64,000 nucleotides of DNA from Gossypium raimondii (GCF_025698545.1 NC_068571.1:33513733-33577732); one strand, 5' to 3'; positions 24,618 through 36,557 are shown, counted from the first letter of the stretch. Made by a program: numbers and translations. The notes: generated by a model not told the origin, from the letters alone.

Positions 24618-26536
24618 ATACAACCATTTGTTTAAGTAGTTTAGGCTAGGTTAATTGCTCGGAGATAAAGGAAGGGTTGTTTCCTTATATATATGCCTTT
24701 ATATTTTTTATAGCCACCATATATATTGTATGTTGATTATTTTGATTAATAAAAATGCTCCAATGAAGTTCTTTCTTACTAGAATAGCTTCTTGTTATTT
24801 TCTTAATAGACTTTACTTTATTTCTTAAAGAATTGTTGCGGAGGTTTGACCTAATTCAAGTCAATTGGGAGAGTTGATTAAAGACGAATATAGTTTTTTT
24901 TTTTTTTTTTGTACAAGTTCACCAAAGTAGTCTAGGCTATCTATCCATCTACTTTTGCGACATTTATCATTGATCTTCTACCTTCCATTTCATCTTTCTA
25001 TTCTTTCATCCTTGTTTGTTTTATTTACTTCTTTAATTCTAGAAATTCTTGATTGAGTTTTAATTTATTTGATTGAATTTTTTGAGTTCTTGAAGGTTTA
25101 AAAGTCTTTGTTGCCGTGGTTTTTTTCTTTTCTAAGAAAGCTTGTTTTTAATTTGGTTTACTTCGAGTTGATTGTTGGAGCTTCTAAAATTTAATCCCCA
25201 GCTTCCGCATCACCCCACAAAGTAGAAGTAATTAAAAACTAATATTAGTAAGTATAAAGCATTTGAAGCCATCATATTCCAACAAAAGTGTAAGCCTCAT
25301 CCCCGGTGAGAATTTAAATTTGATCAAATATACAATTTTTTATATTCTTTAACAAATATAAAAAAATTAATCAAATAATTGAATTTATATATGTTATATA
25401 TTATGGATGACATTAATTTTGAGTAAATTATAATGCTAGTCACTTAAGCAAGTATTTTTAGTTACCCAATTATGAAAAGTTATAAAATAGTCACTCAACT
25501 ATTCGATCTTTTCCTTTTTTCTCACCAACTGTTAAATAGGTAATGGAAAGATGATGTGTTAGCTTTTAAAATTGAAATAATAATAACTTTAACCCTCAAA
25601 CATTTATACATTGTGACAATTTAGTCTTAATTTTTTTTAAAATAGCTCTTAATGTTTACACATCTCCTAATTTATCCTATTTTTACATGAAAAATAATTC
25701 AATACACAATGAATAAATTAAAATTAAAAACAAAAGTTTTTTTTAAATTTTGCTTATTATTAAATTAGATAATCCCCAAATAAATTACTTTTCTTGTGCT
25801 TTAAATGGTTGAGAACTTGATATTTCTCAATGATAATTAACTATTTTTGTGGACATTAATAGTTAATTTTAAAAAAATTAAGACTAAATTGACACAATAT
25901 ATGAATGTTTGAGATTTAAAATTGCTATTAAATTATTTTTAAAAATATAAAACATCATATTTTCTTTAGCCATTTAACGACAAGTGACAAAACAATGAAA
26001 AATTGAATAATTATATGATCTAAAAAACAGTAATAGTTAGATCACTATTAATATATTTTACCCAATAATTTTAATCGCTTCAATAATGGATATATCATTA
26101 TTATAGAAATAGATTGGTATTGGGATGATAAATCGGTATTACAGCCGGTTCCAAGCAATACCATATTGAAATTTTTGAAGAAATTTTTATTTTTATGACA
26201 TTTAAATTATTTATTGAATAAAATAGTGTCATGTAGTAAGGAATCAAATAAAATAATATTGATTAAATTGAATAAATGTGAAAAGGTGGATGGCTAAATT
26301 TGTTATTATGATTATATATAAAATACCAAAATAAACATTTAATAGTAAAGTTTCAATTGAAAGAATATTTTGCTTTTGTCTAATGTACATGGACCAATTT
26401 ACTTATTTTTAGTAAGAGAACCAAAATATAGTACAAAGACTTTTATGATATTTTTATAGTTAACGAAATTTAATAAGTTTCTCTTTTATTTAAATATCCG
26501 CCTAAAACCCAAAATTTAAATATTTGAATAAAAACT
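24618..26536. other. AT-rich intergenic DNA
   Basis: No gene or clear mobile element boundary was recognised. The region is strongly AT-rich, with repeat-like phrases such as CAATTTAGTC near 25617. Confidence 0.5.
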
Positions 26537-26745
26537 AAAATTTAGGTTTTTTTTACGTATATAATATAAAAATTAATAAATATCTAAAATGGTATACCAA
26601 CTCAATTAATTATGAAAATGGTATGGTAGGGGTGGTAAAGGGTGTTAAAGAGGCGGCATCACCCTCTTTTCTGACACATGTCAACCACCATTAAACAAAA
26701 AAAACAATTTTAATGGGTGAAGGCATGTTGATTGGCGGCACCAAA
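26537..26745 (+). repeat. Left terminal inverted repeat of the MULE
   Basis: This pairs, in inverted orientation, with 31485-31614 plus 33722-33795. Matching stretches include TATCTAAAATGGTATACCA, AAAATGGTATGGTA, CTCTTTTCTGA and AATGGGTGAAGG. The outer end is approximate. Confidence 0.8.
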
Positions 26746-27079
26746 AATGGTCTTTTATATGGGTTAAATACGGGTTTGGTCTAGGTCTAGGTCATATATG
26801 TTTGGGTCGTTTGGTGGTGGTGCCCATGTCAAAAGCGGTACCAATCAAGCCATACCAGTATTTAACCAGTGTTTTGTACAAATTTTTTTTGAAAATTCAA
26901 GAATAACAAAAAAAATTTTCTATAGAAGAAGAGTAAACAGATAGAGAAGAATTTACAAGGTTAGTAGATATGAAATTCATTTTTTTTACATTACAATAAT
27001 TCTTTTGCTTGAAATTATATTGAGAGTTTTTATTTCTTTTTTAACAAATTTAGTATTGAAAATAGATAATCAATTTTTC

Positions 27080-29815
27080 TTATGTGTTTATTTCGATGGA
27101 GTAATTTTGACAACAACAGTTGGATGTATATTTGAATGTCGCCAACAAATAGCAATGAGATTTAATAGAAATGTCTCGGTTGATGATATGAAGGAAAGGA
27201 TTAGTGCGAAAATTGTTAGGCGTCGTGGGAGAAGGATCTCAAAACGTTTCTACAAGTTTCTAGTTTTGACATATCCCATCAAAATCACCGAGATGGAACT
27301 TGTAAATGATGAAGACGTGGAGACAATAGTCGCTCTTTATTGTGGGAATAGGAGCCACATAACTGCATCGATTCAATAATTTGCTGAGTTAGCTGATGTG
27401 GAGTCAGCTGAAGTCCCACTTCATTAGGTGAAGAATATTGATTTCAAGATCTATGTTTGGTGGTTCAGATATTGTACACTGATAGCCAATCAACTGTACA
27501 TGGGATCGATATCGATCTTAATGTTGCACCTGTGTTTGAGAACCAGAACCCGGGACCTCGTTTACAACTACATCCGGTGGTGTTTGAGACTAATGTGGAT
27601 GGTGATTATGGATATGATAATAGTGATCCTTTTAATCACAAGGTTTATACTGATCCCGATCTAGACGAGGTTCCGGATGATATCGACGATGCAGGCGCAA
27701 ATGTCGATGAAAATGTTAACGAGTCTTTAGTCGGGAACCTGATTCGATGCATTGTGATACACAGTGATCATGGGGCACATATGCAGCTCATAAACCCCGA
27801 TGCGATACATGCAGCCGAGTTCCTAGAGTACCCTGATATACTACCTGCTCACCAGTTGGCCGTAGATTCCTAACTTGAAGAGTTGTTCGTGGGCCAAAAA
27901 TTCGCAACCAAGGAAGAGTGTGTATTTGTCATTAAGTGGTATAGCATGAATGTGTCGGTGGACTACAAAGTCATCGTGTCTAAACCAACATTGTCTATTG
28001 GGGAGCGTTGGAGGTTGATAGAAGGCTGCAATTGGCTGGTACGAGCTGCATTTATCCAGAAGTCGCAAATGTGTGAGATACGAAAATTTATTTGGCCTTA
28101 GACATGCATTTCAACACATATGACAGAAGATCACCGAAAACTTGATTCCAAAACTATTTGCACATACTTCATGCCAATGGTGAAAGACATGCCAACCATT
28201 AAAGTTTTGGTACTGATTGTCAAAATGCAAGCACGATTCCAGTATTGAGTATCATACCAGAAATCATGGATAGCTAAACAGATGACAATTGAGCAGATAG
28301 CTAAACAGATGGCAATTGAGCTGTTGTACGAGGATTGGGATGCGTCGTACAATGAGCTACAATAATGGATAGTCGCTATGCAGGAGTATGTACCGAGGAC
28401 TGTCATTGAGTTGGAGACACAACCTTATTATGGCCCAGATGACCAACTACAATTGAGAAGAAGAATTTTCCATCGAATGTTCTAGATGTTTGATCCATGC
28501 ATGCGGGAATTTCCCTACTGCAAGCCACTTGTGTAGGTAGATAGGACCTAGTTATACGGGAAATATACATAGATCCTACTTATTGCGGTTGCCCAACACG
28601 AGAACAAAAATGTGCTCCCGATAACATTTACCATTGTGGACAAGAAGAACATGAAATCATGAGAATTCTTCCTCACTAACCTGCGGATGTATCTTGTTAG
28701 GGATGATAATATTTGCATCATATTTGATAGAGGGAAGGGAATAATTGTCGCCATTAGGTGCTCCAGTGTTCCATAAATATCCGTTTATTACTTCTAGCAC
28801 ATCACAACTAACTTCTACCGAGAGTATAAGAATGCAGACTGGCAGAGAAAAGTTGTGAAAATATGTAAAATTTAATTTCAATATATGTTTTACTATTATC
28901 TATACTAGAACAATTTAATTCGAGACTATAACTTATCTTTCTTAATACATACACAGCGTACGAGCTAGGGCCATACATTTTCCAACAAAGGATGACTAGA
29001 CTTGAAAGTGACATAGAAGGTGAAAGAAACACTCCTTTCCGACAGTGGTTGAGTACCATAGAGCCATGGCAATGTGCTCAAAGTTTCAATGACGGGTTTC
29101 GATATGGTTATATGACCACCAACTTGGTAGAGGCGTTTAACTTCGTGTTAAGAAAAATATGACATCTTCTGATTTCATCTGTGTTCTTGGCTATGTTCTA
29201 CAAGCTAGCTAGCTACCTTGATGCCAAGAATGTGGCTGAAATAAGTCAACCAGATAGAGGTGTGACATGTGTTTGTCGAAGATGTCAGGAATGCAATGGA
29301 TGTGAACTGTCAGAGGGCGAGGTCGATGAATGTAGAAATATATTCACGACAACTTGAAACATATCAAATTGCGGAGTCAATTGGTCGTCAACCCGGTATC
29401 TCACCTAAGTCCTACGGAGTTTATCTCCAAAACAGACAGTGCGATTGAGGGAAGTTCTAGACACTTCATTGTCCATGTGCTCATGTTGTTGCAGCCTGTG
29501 CTCACACCTCGATCAATGCTGAATAGTTTATCACTGAGGTGTATACTCTTGAGCGCACGTTGCATGTTTGGGAAAATGAGTTCCCTATTCTATGTGATCT
29601 GTCTATATGGGAGGTGCCTCCGATGACTTTCAAGCTTGTCCCAGACAAAGGGTTGCATAGGAATTCGAAAGGTCATCCGCAAGTGACTAGAATCCTTAAT
29701 GAAATTGACATTAGGGAGAAAACTGACGGGAAGCTTTGTGGCATGTATAGATTAGCTGGGCATAATCAGAGTAAATGCCTACAGCAAACCTACCATATTG
29801 GACAATCGTCATGAT
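27080..29815 (+). pseudogene. MuDR-type MULE transposase pseudogene
   Basis: The coding remnants run in the order of a MuDR transposase. An N-terminal PB1-like part (about 27100-27380, FECRQQIAMRFNRNVSVDDM) comes first. Then an acidic linker (27457-27873) and the MuDR DNA-binding domain (27883-28101, ATKEECVFVIKWYSMNVSVD) follow. The DDE core is about 28520-29160, with its acidic residues recognisable in VDRT, FDRGKG and NLVEAF. A SWIM-like HCPCAHV block lies near 29470-29500 and a C-terminal zinc knuckle (LCGMYRLAGHNQSKC, about 29737-29781) ends it. An intron (28865-28956) is still readable. Many stops, such as TAA at 27377 and TAG/TAA codons in the DDE core, and several frame changes make it non-functional. 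Confidence 0.88.
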
Positions 29816-31484
29816 CGGGTAGGAATTGTACTAATGTACTCCATGCTGGAATTTGGATATGTATTTTACCGAGTTTGTTCCAATGCATCTAATTTAAATT
29901 ACAAAGTTTGTTCCAAGTTTGGTGCAGTGCATATCATTTAAATTACGAAGTTTGTTCCAAATTTCTTCCAATGAATCTAATTTTTGCATGTATATTTCTG
30001 TATGTATGTTTTGCATGTATGTAAGTCGATAATTTATATCTTAGACACAATTTCATTTAAATTTAGTAGCAAAATATCCAAAGTTTGTTCCACGAGAATT
30101 TAGTTAGAATGCCCAAATATTAATATAATTAAATAAATACAAACTTGAACATTGAAATTACAGAAACCTCTAAAATTAATGATTTGATGCTGTGGTCTAA
30201 GGGGTAAATCATTGTAGTGCCCGATGTTGACGTTGCGGGTACTCGCGGCAATCAACGTTATCTTCAACCATGAAAATCGCCTGTAACTACACTCTCGTCG
30301 ATTGGGAGCACGAGTTGTAGTGCAACATTCTCTAGTGTGATGGTGCACTCCCCACACAGCAAATGAAATGTGTGGGTCTTTAGGTGCCACCACTTGACTA
30401 AAACGGATATTAAGTCGTACTACAAATCAAATGTTCAGATCAATGCTGCTGATTCGAATCTGACTAACTCCAAGTATGGGATAAGGCGTTCATCCGATAG
30501 ATAGCCTACACCATTCACGCGATCCTTCAGTGCTCAATATGGGCCCTGACAATATTAAAGTACCAATTAGTTAATATAACCTAATTTAATTCCGTAAATG
30601 GCTGCACTTTTTATAAGAGGACCGTTGAATAACAAATAACAATTTTATTAACATCACATTGACCTTTTTTATATGTGATTGTCGTCATTAATCAAAGAAT
30701 CCATTTAGATATCTACAATTTCAAAAAAAAAAAATCAGTTTAATTAATTTATTGCAAAAAACACATTTCGGTAACTAATTTGCATTTGGGCCTTTTTACC
30801 CCTCACATTTTAACTAATAATTTATAATTATTACTAATAAAATTATTTCTAAGCTTCCTTTAAAACCCTAAAACAAAAATTTATTCCCTAATCCCTAATC
30901 TCCTCTATTTTTTAAAACAAACAAACACACATGCCTTCTCTTTCCTCTTCTCTATCCTAAAATATGAGTTTTTCTTCTTCTTTTTTTTCCTTCTCCTTTC
31001 TTTCTCTTTTACCTTCTCTACTAATTGTTTTTTTTTCTTTTTTACCTTCCTTCTCATTTTCTTCTCCTTCTACTTTCTTTCTCTTTTATCTTTTCTACTA
31101 ACTTTTTCTTTTCTTTTTCACCTTCTTCATTTTCTCTTCTCTACTCCTTTCTTTTTAACTCCAAAACTCCTCCCTCTATTTCTTTAGCACCGAATGGAGG
31201 ACCATGGCTGGTTATAAGGTCCTCCAAACTAAAACATTCACTCACATGAAGTACCATTGCCTCATCCCATCACGTCAGCTCCCCTATGTCGACAAGACCT
31301 CTCGCTGACACCAGTGTTGCTTGTCATTGAGGCTTCATCAATATGGTGCCGCCTGTCAGAGAGGCTTAACCCACTGGTGTCACCTATCAACAAGGCTTCA
31401 CCAAAAATACCATTTTCATATTTTGACCCCTATTTTAATCCATTTTGACCAGTATTTAACCCATTTTGACCTATATACGAGTTT
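29816..31484. other. MULE 3' interior with TC-rich stretch
   Basis: Apart from the antisense PMD fragment, this part of the MULE is non-coding. It holds direct repeats of AAGTTTGTTCCA (from about 29870 to 30090) and a long T/C-rich run (about 30965-31165), probably the promoter or 5' UTR side of the minus-strand PMD gene. Confidence 0.5.
30180..30560 (-). pseudogene. Plant mobile domain (PMD) gene fragment carried by the MULE, antisense
   Basis: Read on the minus strand, the translation gives DRVNGVGYLSDERLIPYLEL at about 30515-30455. THTFHLLCGECTITLENVAL and QLVLPIDESVVTG follow at about 30375-30280. These are the core phrases of the plant mobile domain, known from MAIN/MAIL1-type proteins and from several plant transposon classes. 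Stops and frame changes interrupt it, and no intact start or end is seen. Its opposite orientation to the transposase inside the same terminal repeats suggests it was cargo of this MULE. Confidence 0.75.
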
Positions 31485-31614
31485 TCAGTGCCACTAATGA
31501 AGATACCTTCACCCATTAATTTTTTTTTGTTTAACGGTGACTGACATGTTTCAGAAAAGAGGGGTGGTGCTACCTCTTTGACAGCCTTCACCACCATACC
31601 ATACCATTTTTGTA
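31485..31614 (-). repeat. Right terminal inverted repeat of the MULE, inner part
   Basis: This is the inverted match of the left repeat from about 26745 outward to 26611. It is interrupted at 31614 by the pogo-like element. The remaining outer part lies at 33722-33795. Confidence 0.82.
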
Positions 31615-33721
31615 CAGTAAAACCTCTATAAAATAATACCCTTAGGACTTGGAAAAATTATTATTTTATCGAGGTTATTAGTTTATCGATAAATGAATAT
31701 TTTATTAATTTATCGATAAATTAATTAGAGAAAATTTCATACTCTATGCATGAGTTTTTTATTTATCAAAATCCAATATGCATGTAGGTGCAATGAATCA
31801 AAGTTAATTGGTTCATGTAACAAAAAAGAGTTAATTAATTGGCTCATGTAACCAAAAAGAAAAAAAAAGAGTTAATGGTTTCAAAATCTAATACGTATAT
31901 ATTCATTGGATAGATTAAAAATTTTATTATAAATAAACACATGTACGTATCAAAATATTGTACAAAAGTCTACATTGACAGATGAGATGAGAAAAGCATT
32001 ATGTGAGTACAAAAATGAGCATCCCTCTTCAAGTCAAAAATATTTGCAACAGTGGGTTCAACAAACATTTGATCTCTCTATTAGCCAATCAACAATATCA
32101 AATACTCTTAAAAGGTCATCTAAATATTTGTCAAAATAGATAAAGAATAGCAATGTTAAAAGGCACAAATCAGCCAAATATTCTTAATTAGATAATGTAT
32201 TGTATGAGTGGTTTCTCCAATATCAAGAGAAAGTAAACATGACTAGAGAAATAATTCAAACTAAAGCAAAAGGGTTTCTGCAGAAAATGTATGATGATGC
32301 AAATTCTAAATTTAACTTCTCAATTGGTTGGCTAGAACAATTCAAGGCAAGACAAGGGATTAAGTCTTATAGAAGATTTGGTAAAAGTGGTTCAGTTGTT
32401 ATGGAGAATATTGGAGATGCTTTACCTCAAATAAGAGCTAAATTGGAAAATTTTGATTGGAAGAATATCTATAATGTGGATGAAATAGGCTTATTTTATC
32501 GTTTGAAAGCAGAGATCATTCACTGGCTACAAAAGCAATTATAAGGACAAAAAAAGGACAATGAAAGACTTATTATTGTGGTTTGTTACAATAAGGATAG
32601 TTCAGATAAAATGCCTCTGTTGGTTATTGGTAAGTTTGCTAATCCTAGATGCTCTAAACATGTGAATATTGACAATTTTAACTGTCATTATTGAGCCAAC
32701 AAAAAAGCATGGATGACTAGATTACTTTTTCAAGATTTTATTTGTTGGTTTGATGCTAAAATGACTAGTAGAAAGGTATTGCTTATGGTAGACAATTGCC
32801 TAGCCCATCCCAAGGATATTGAAGGCTTGAGAAACGTTGAATTATTCTTTTTGCCTTCATATTCAACCATGTGATGTTGAAATTATTAGAGCAGTTAAGA
32901 TCAGCGCCGATTTTATTCTAGCATCTTGGAAGGTTATGAGAAAGGAGAAATAGATCCTGAAAAGATTAATGTATTGGATGTAATCCATTTTATTAATGCT
33001 GCTTGGAATATTGATGTGAAGCCTACAACTATTGCAAATTGTTTTCGACATTGCAAAATTCGATCTGAGGAGGATATGCCTCTCAAACAAGAAATTGGTG
33101 ATGTTGAAGGTATTCATAAATTAAAAGAAGTAATTTCTTATTTACACTATAGAAATGCCATGGATGTTGAGCAGATTTTGAATTATCTAAGTGAAAATGA
33201 ATCTTTGATGGAGTCACCTACGGATGAAGAAATTATTCAAGGAGTAATGGATGTGCCGGCTGATGACGAGCAAGATCCAAATGGCAATAGTGTTTTACCA
33301 CATGTTTCTCCAAAAGAGGCTTTTCTAGCTGTGGATACCTTGAAGAATTATTTAATATAACACGAGAAGAATATACGAGATTTGGTTTATACCCTTCTAA
33401 AAGTTAAAGATAAAATTGTATTTGATTCACATGCAAAGAATAAGTAGTTAACTATAGATGCATATTTTAGCAAAGAATAAAATTGAAAAAAAGAGTTATC
33501 TAGAAAACACTTTAGTTTTATGTATTGTATATAAAATTTCAGTTTATTTAATGAATTATTATTTTATATTTTCATTGGGCCCTTAAGGATTTTTCTAAAA
33601 ATATTATCTTATACATTTAGCGATGTTATTATTTTATCCCTTGGCCCCAAGTCGGGACCGAAAATTATTATTTAACCGAGATTATTAATTTATCGAATAT
33701 TCATTTATTGAGGTTTTACTG
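31615..33721 (+). mobile_element. Pogo-like (Tc1/mariner, Lemi-type) element, complete
   Basis: The element is bounded by inverted termini CAGTAAAACCTCTATAAAAT (left) and, inverted from the right, CAGTAAAACCTCAATAAATG. TA dinucleotides flank it on both sides (31613-31614 and 33722-33723). CAGTAAAACCTCTATAAAT is the known terminus of plant pogo/Lemi1 elements, and TA is their target. At 2107 bp it carries a CENP-B/pogo transposase with only a few disruptions. It sits inside the right terminal repeat of the MULE, so it arrived later. Confidence 0.93.
31987..33451 (+). pseudogene. Pogo/CENP-B-like DDE transposase, lightly disrupted
   Basis: The frame opens at ATG 31987 (MRKALCEYKNEHPSSS), giving a psq-type helix-turn-helix. 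A CENP-B-type HTH follows (LYEWFLQYQEK to GWLEQFKARQGIKSYRRFG, 32203-32400). The DDE core begins at NVDEIGLFYRL (32476-32508, first Asp). The second Asp is in LLMVDNCLAHP (about 32779-32811). The third lies in QPCDVEII, which now falls in another frame because of an indel near 32865-32875. The C-terminal part 32926-33357 is open. In-frame stops occur near 32139, 32188, 32542 and 32692. Most of the protein can still be read, so the copy is fairly young, but it cannot make a full transposase. Confidence 0.9.
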
Positions 33722-33795
33722 TAATTAATTGAACTGGTATACCATTTTAGATATTTATTAATTTTTATATTATATACATAAGTCTAAAATTTAAA
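33722..33795 (-). repeat. Right terminal inverted repeat of the MULE, outer part
   Basis: Read inverted, it contains TATAATATAAAAATTAATAA and TATCTAAAATGGTATACCAG, matching 26559-26600 of the left arm. It is separated from the inner part by the pogo insertion. Confidence 0.82.
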
Positions 33796-34041
33796 TATTT
33801 AGTTTGATATAATAAGAAATTAAATATATGGAGGGTTAATTCTTAAGATTAACTAGAATTGAGATTACTTGTCAAACAAGTAATCACGTTTTCTCAATCC
33901 CTAGTTTGTGGAGAAGTTTAAAATCCTACGGAGAGTCGAAGAAGAGATTTCAAGTATTGTTTTTAAAAATATAATATGAATTTCCCACTTCCAAAAGAAC
34001 CTGGAAAACATACTTCGAATCCAACAACAATTTCAAAGTGT

Positions 34042-34049
34042 TATAAATA
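34042..34049 (+). promoter_or_regulatory. TATA box of the Pumilio gene
   Basis: TATAAATA lies 51 bp upstream of the ATG at 34100. A short 5' UTR would follow, with transcription starting near 34070-34080. Sequence and spacing fit a plant TATA box; use is inferred. Confidence 0.6.
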
Positions 34050-34099
34050 CCAAAGATCTCATTGTCTTTCCTTGCATCCTCTCTCTTCTTCCTGTTTCA

Positions 34100-35377
34100 A
34101 TGGAGAGTTCAACTCATCCCCAAAACCCCAACACAATGACTTCCATGTATTCTTCTTCTCTTGAAGCACTTCAGCTTCCTTTTGAAAATCTGCATCTTTT
34201 CGACAATTCGTCTTTGTCTTTGAATGCTTCTTCAACTGGCGTTTTCCCTGATCCTCAACGGAACCATGGTTTAGGTTTTTCAAGGGTTGGGAGTTTTCGG
34301 TCTTGTTTGGATTACTTCACCGGAGAATCTATGAATCTGGGTTCTTCCATGTTCGATGACGTTAATTCTAATGTAAGCCCTGGGTTTCAACCTATCTTCA
34401 GTTTGGGTTCAGAGTATTCTTATGGTTACAGTAATTGGGTTATTGATATGGCAAAGACTGAAGAGGGATCAAAAGATCTCCAGAAATTGTTATCTAATTC
34501 AACAAATAACAATATGATATTTAGTTGGGTTTTCGACTTCATAGTCGAGTTGATGATCGATCAATCCGGTCGCTATTTATTCCAAAAATTGATCGAATCT
34601 GCAGACGAAACCCAGTTGCAAATGATACTGGAAAAGCTATTAGTTCCTCACAATTACATTTACTATGCATCACTTCTCAAATATGGAAGCTGTTCAATCA
34701 AGAAATTGATCACTGTTCTTGAGAAATCACCATTGATTACTTGTGTCATTAAAGCTTTGAGTGACAAATTCGAAAAACTGATGATGGATCCGATCGGACA
34801 CTATGTGATATTCGAGTGCCTCGATGTTCTCGATTCTCAGACTAACGATCCGTTAAACATTCAAGCGATGAAACATTGTTTGGAACTCGTTAGACACGAG
34901 CAAGGATCAGTGTCGATGAGCGGGTTTGTGACCCGAATCAAAGGACCGCGACGAGATCAACTGCTGAAATTGATAAGTAGGAATTCGGCATTCCTAGCAC
35001 AAGATCCCACAGGGAACTATGTTGTCCAATGTGTGATACGACTCCAAAACCCTGCGATGAATGACCAAATATTCAGGAATTTGGAAGGCTACTATGTGAA
35101 ATTGTCGACAACGAAAACCAGAAGTTATGTGGTGGAGCACTGCTTGCTATCGTCAGGGTTGGATCGGGTGATAAACGAGCTTCTTCGAAGTGATCGATTT
35201 GTTTCGGTCGCGAAAGATCGGTATGGAAACTATGTTGTTCAAACAGCTTTGAAAGAGAGTAAGAAAAGGGAAATTTCACTTCATGGAAGTCTTGTTGTGA
35301 AACTGGAACAACATTTGAAGTGTCTGCAACATGGATATGGAAGAAATGTTGTGTCAGTGTTGAGATGCCTGCAGTAA
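34100..35377 (+). CDS. Pumilio/PUF-family RNA-binding protein, single exon
   Basis: An uninterrupted 425-aa frame encodes a protein with about 116 N-terminal residues of low complexity, rich in Ser and Asn. From residue 117 to the end it has a Pumilio homology domain. Eight repeats can be seen through their core helices, including DQSGRYLFQKLIE, KYGSCSIKKLIT, DPIGHYVIFECL, DPTGNYVVQCVI, RSYVVEHCLL, DRYGNYVVQTAL and HGYGRNVVSVL. PUF proteins bind short UG-rich elements in mRNA 3' UTRs and usually repress or destabilise the message. Several repeats keep the classical N/Y contact pattern, while repeats 1, 3 and 6 are divergent. It resembles the small, intronless 'putative pumilio homolog' group of plants rather than the large APUM1-6 type. 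A TATA box lies 51 bp upstream. No disruption is seen. Confidence 0.93.
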   Translation: MESSTHPQNPNTMTSMYSSSLEALQLPFENLHLFDNSSLSLNASSTGVFPDPQRNHGLGFSRVGSFRSCLDYFTGESMNLGSSMFDDVNSNVSPGFQPIFSLGSEYSYGYSNWVIDMAKTEEGSKDLQKLLSNSTNNNMIFSWVFDFIVELMIDQSGRYLFQKLIESADETQLQMILEKLLVPHNYIYYASLLKYGSCSIKKLITVLEKSPLITCVIKALSDKFEKLMMDPIGHYVIFECLDVLDSQTNDPLNIQAMKHCLELVRHEQGSVSMSGFVTRIKGPRRDQLLKLISRNSAFLAQDPTGNYVVQCVIRLQNPAMNDQIFRNLEGYYVKLSTTKTRSYVVEHCLLSSGLDRVINELLRSDRFVSVAKDRYGNYVVQTALKESKKREISLHGSLVVKLEQHLKCLQHGYGRNVVSVLRCLQ

Positions 35378-36235
35378 GCAAGCTTCACGTCTTTCATTTA
35401 GCTTTTTTTAGGATAATTAAGTGTTGGATTTTAGTGAAATCATTGTTGATAATTCCAGTATTTTTCTAGTGTAGCATCAATTCTTTGTTGGTTTTCTTTT
35501 CTTTTTTTGTTCACAACCATTTGTTACTTGTTAGCTATGGAGTCCCTGTTTTGTTATCAGATGTGATGAATTTTCTTCTTCTTTTTAAAAAAAAAATCAT
35601 AAATGCAATGGATTTTCAATATTAATATTTAGCACACATGAATAATTTTTTCATTAAATCCTTTGTTTGGGAAACAAAGGTAAAATATATGTATTAATCC
35701 CAATTAATGTGAAATATTATATGTTATATAATATTTTTTTCACTCATGTTATAAAAAAAAACCAAACACAATGATATTTAGAAAAAATAATTAAAACAAC
35801 TTAAACCAGCCTGTTTATGTTGAAATTTTATGGTGTATATATATTTTAGATTATAAAAGATGAAGAATACTCTCATAATAATATTTATTTATTACTTTGT
35901 AAAAAGAATGCGTTTTTGGTAATTTCTTATCCGAGTTGGAATCCGATTGATTGGTAATACTAAATCAAACAAGATAGAAACTTAAGTGATACACTTTCTT
36001 TTATCTTTATAACAAATCATTATAATTCATTTTACTATTTGAAACTAGTCATGTTTGGATCGAGAGTGCCATTCAAATAAAACCCTCTTAATAATAAGGA
36101 TTGACTCTAAGATTCAAACTTTGTCCAAATATATATATATCTTATAAATAAATTTGAATTACTCATAACAATGTAAAATTTATTATATCTGTATAAAATT
36201 TAAAAAAAAGAAGAAGAAGAAATGTGTCAAATAAT
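35378..36235. other. Pumilio 3' UTR and AT-rich intergenic DNA
   Basis: The first about 200 bases are a T-rich 3' UTR. The rest has no recognisable gene. Confidence 0.55.
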
Positions 36236-36557
36236 GGGCAAAATACCAAAAAAAGCCCTATTTTTTTTAAATTTACCGAAATGAGCCCGATGTTTTATTA
36301 TTTACCGGAATGGGTCATTTTTCCCGAAATCGCGTCCACGTCAGCGCGATGTCAGGGGATGTGTCAGCAAATTGCGTCCACGTCAGAGCGCTTTGCTTAC
36401 GTGGACACAAATCGTGCCTACGAGGACGCGATTTGCTGACACATCGCGCTGACGTGGACGCGATTTCGGGGAAAATGGCCCATTCTGGTAAATAATAAAA
36501 TACCACGCCCATTTCGGTAAATTTTAAAAAAATAGGGTTTTTTTTGGTATTTTGCCC
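36236..36557. mobile_element. Foldback element with about 100-bp inverted arms and ACGT-rich core
   Basis: The left arm starts GGGCAAAATACCAAAAAAAG, and the right arm ends in its inverse (TTTTGGTATTTTGCCC, 36542-36557). The arms are nearly perfect inverted copies for about 100 bp. The core is built from CGCGTCCACGTCAGCGCGAT-type phrases in both orientations. It has no coding sequence. This looks like a foldback MITE. Confidence 0.85.

Larger units (their letters stand above)
26537..33795 (+). mobile_element. Mutator-like element (MULE) with long terminal inverted repeats, split by a pogo element
   Basis: The left terminal repeat (about 26537-26745) contains ATATCTAAAATGGTATACCA and AAAGAGGCGGCATCACCCTC. 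The inverted counterpart on the right is in two parts, 31485-31614 and 33722 to about 33795, because a pogo-like element inserted in the middle. Removing the pogo element restores a right arm colinear with the left over roughly 200 bp. The interior holds a decayed MuDR transposase (+) and a PMD fragment (-). Without the pogo insertion the element is about 5.15 kb. The outermost ends and the target duplication are uncertain because the flanks are AT-rich. Confidence 0.85.
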
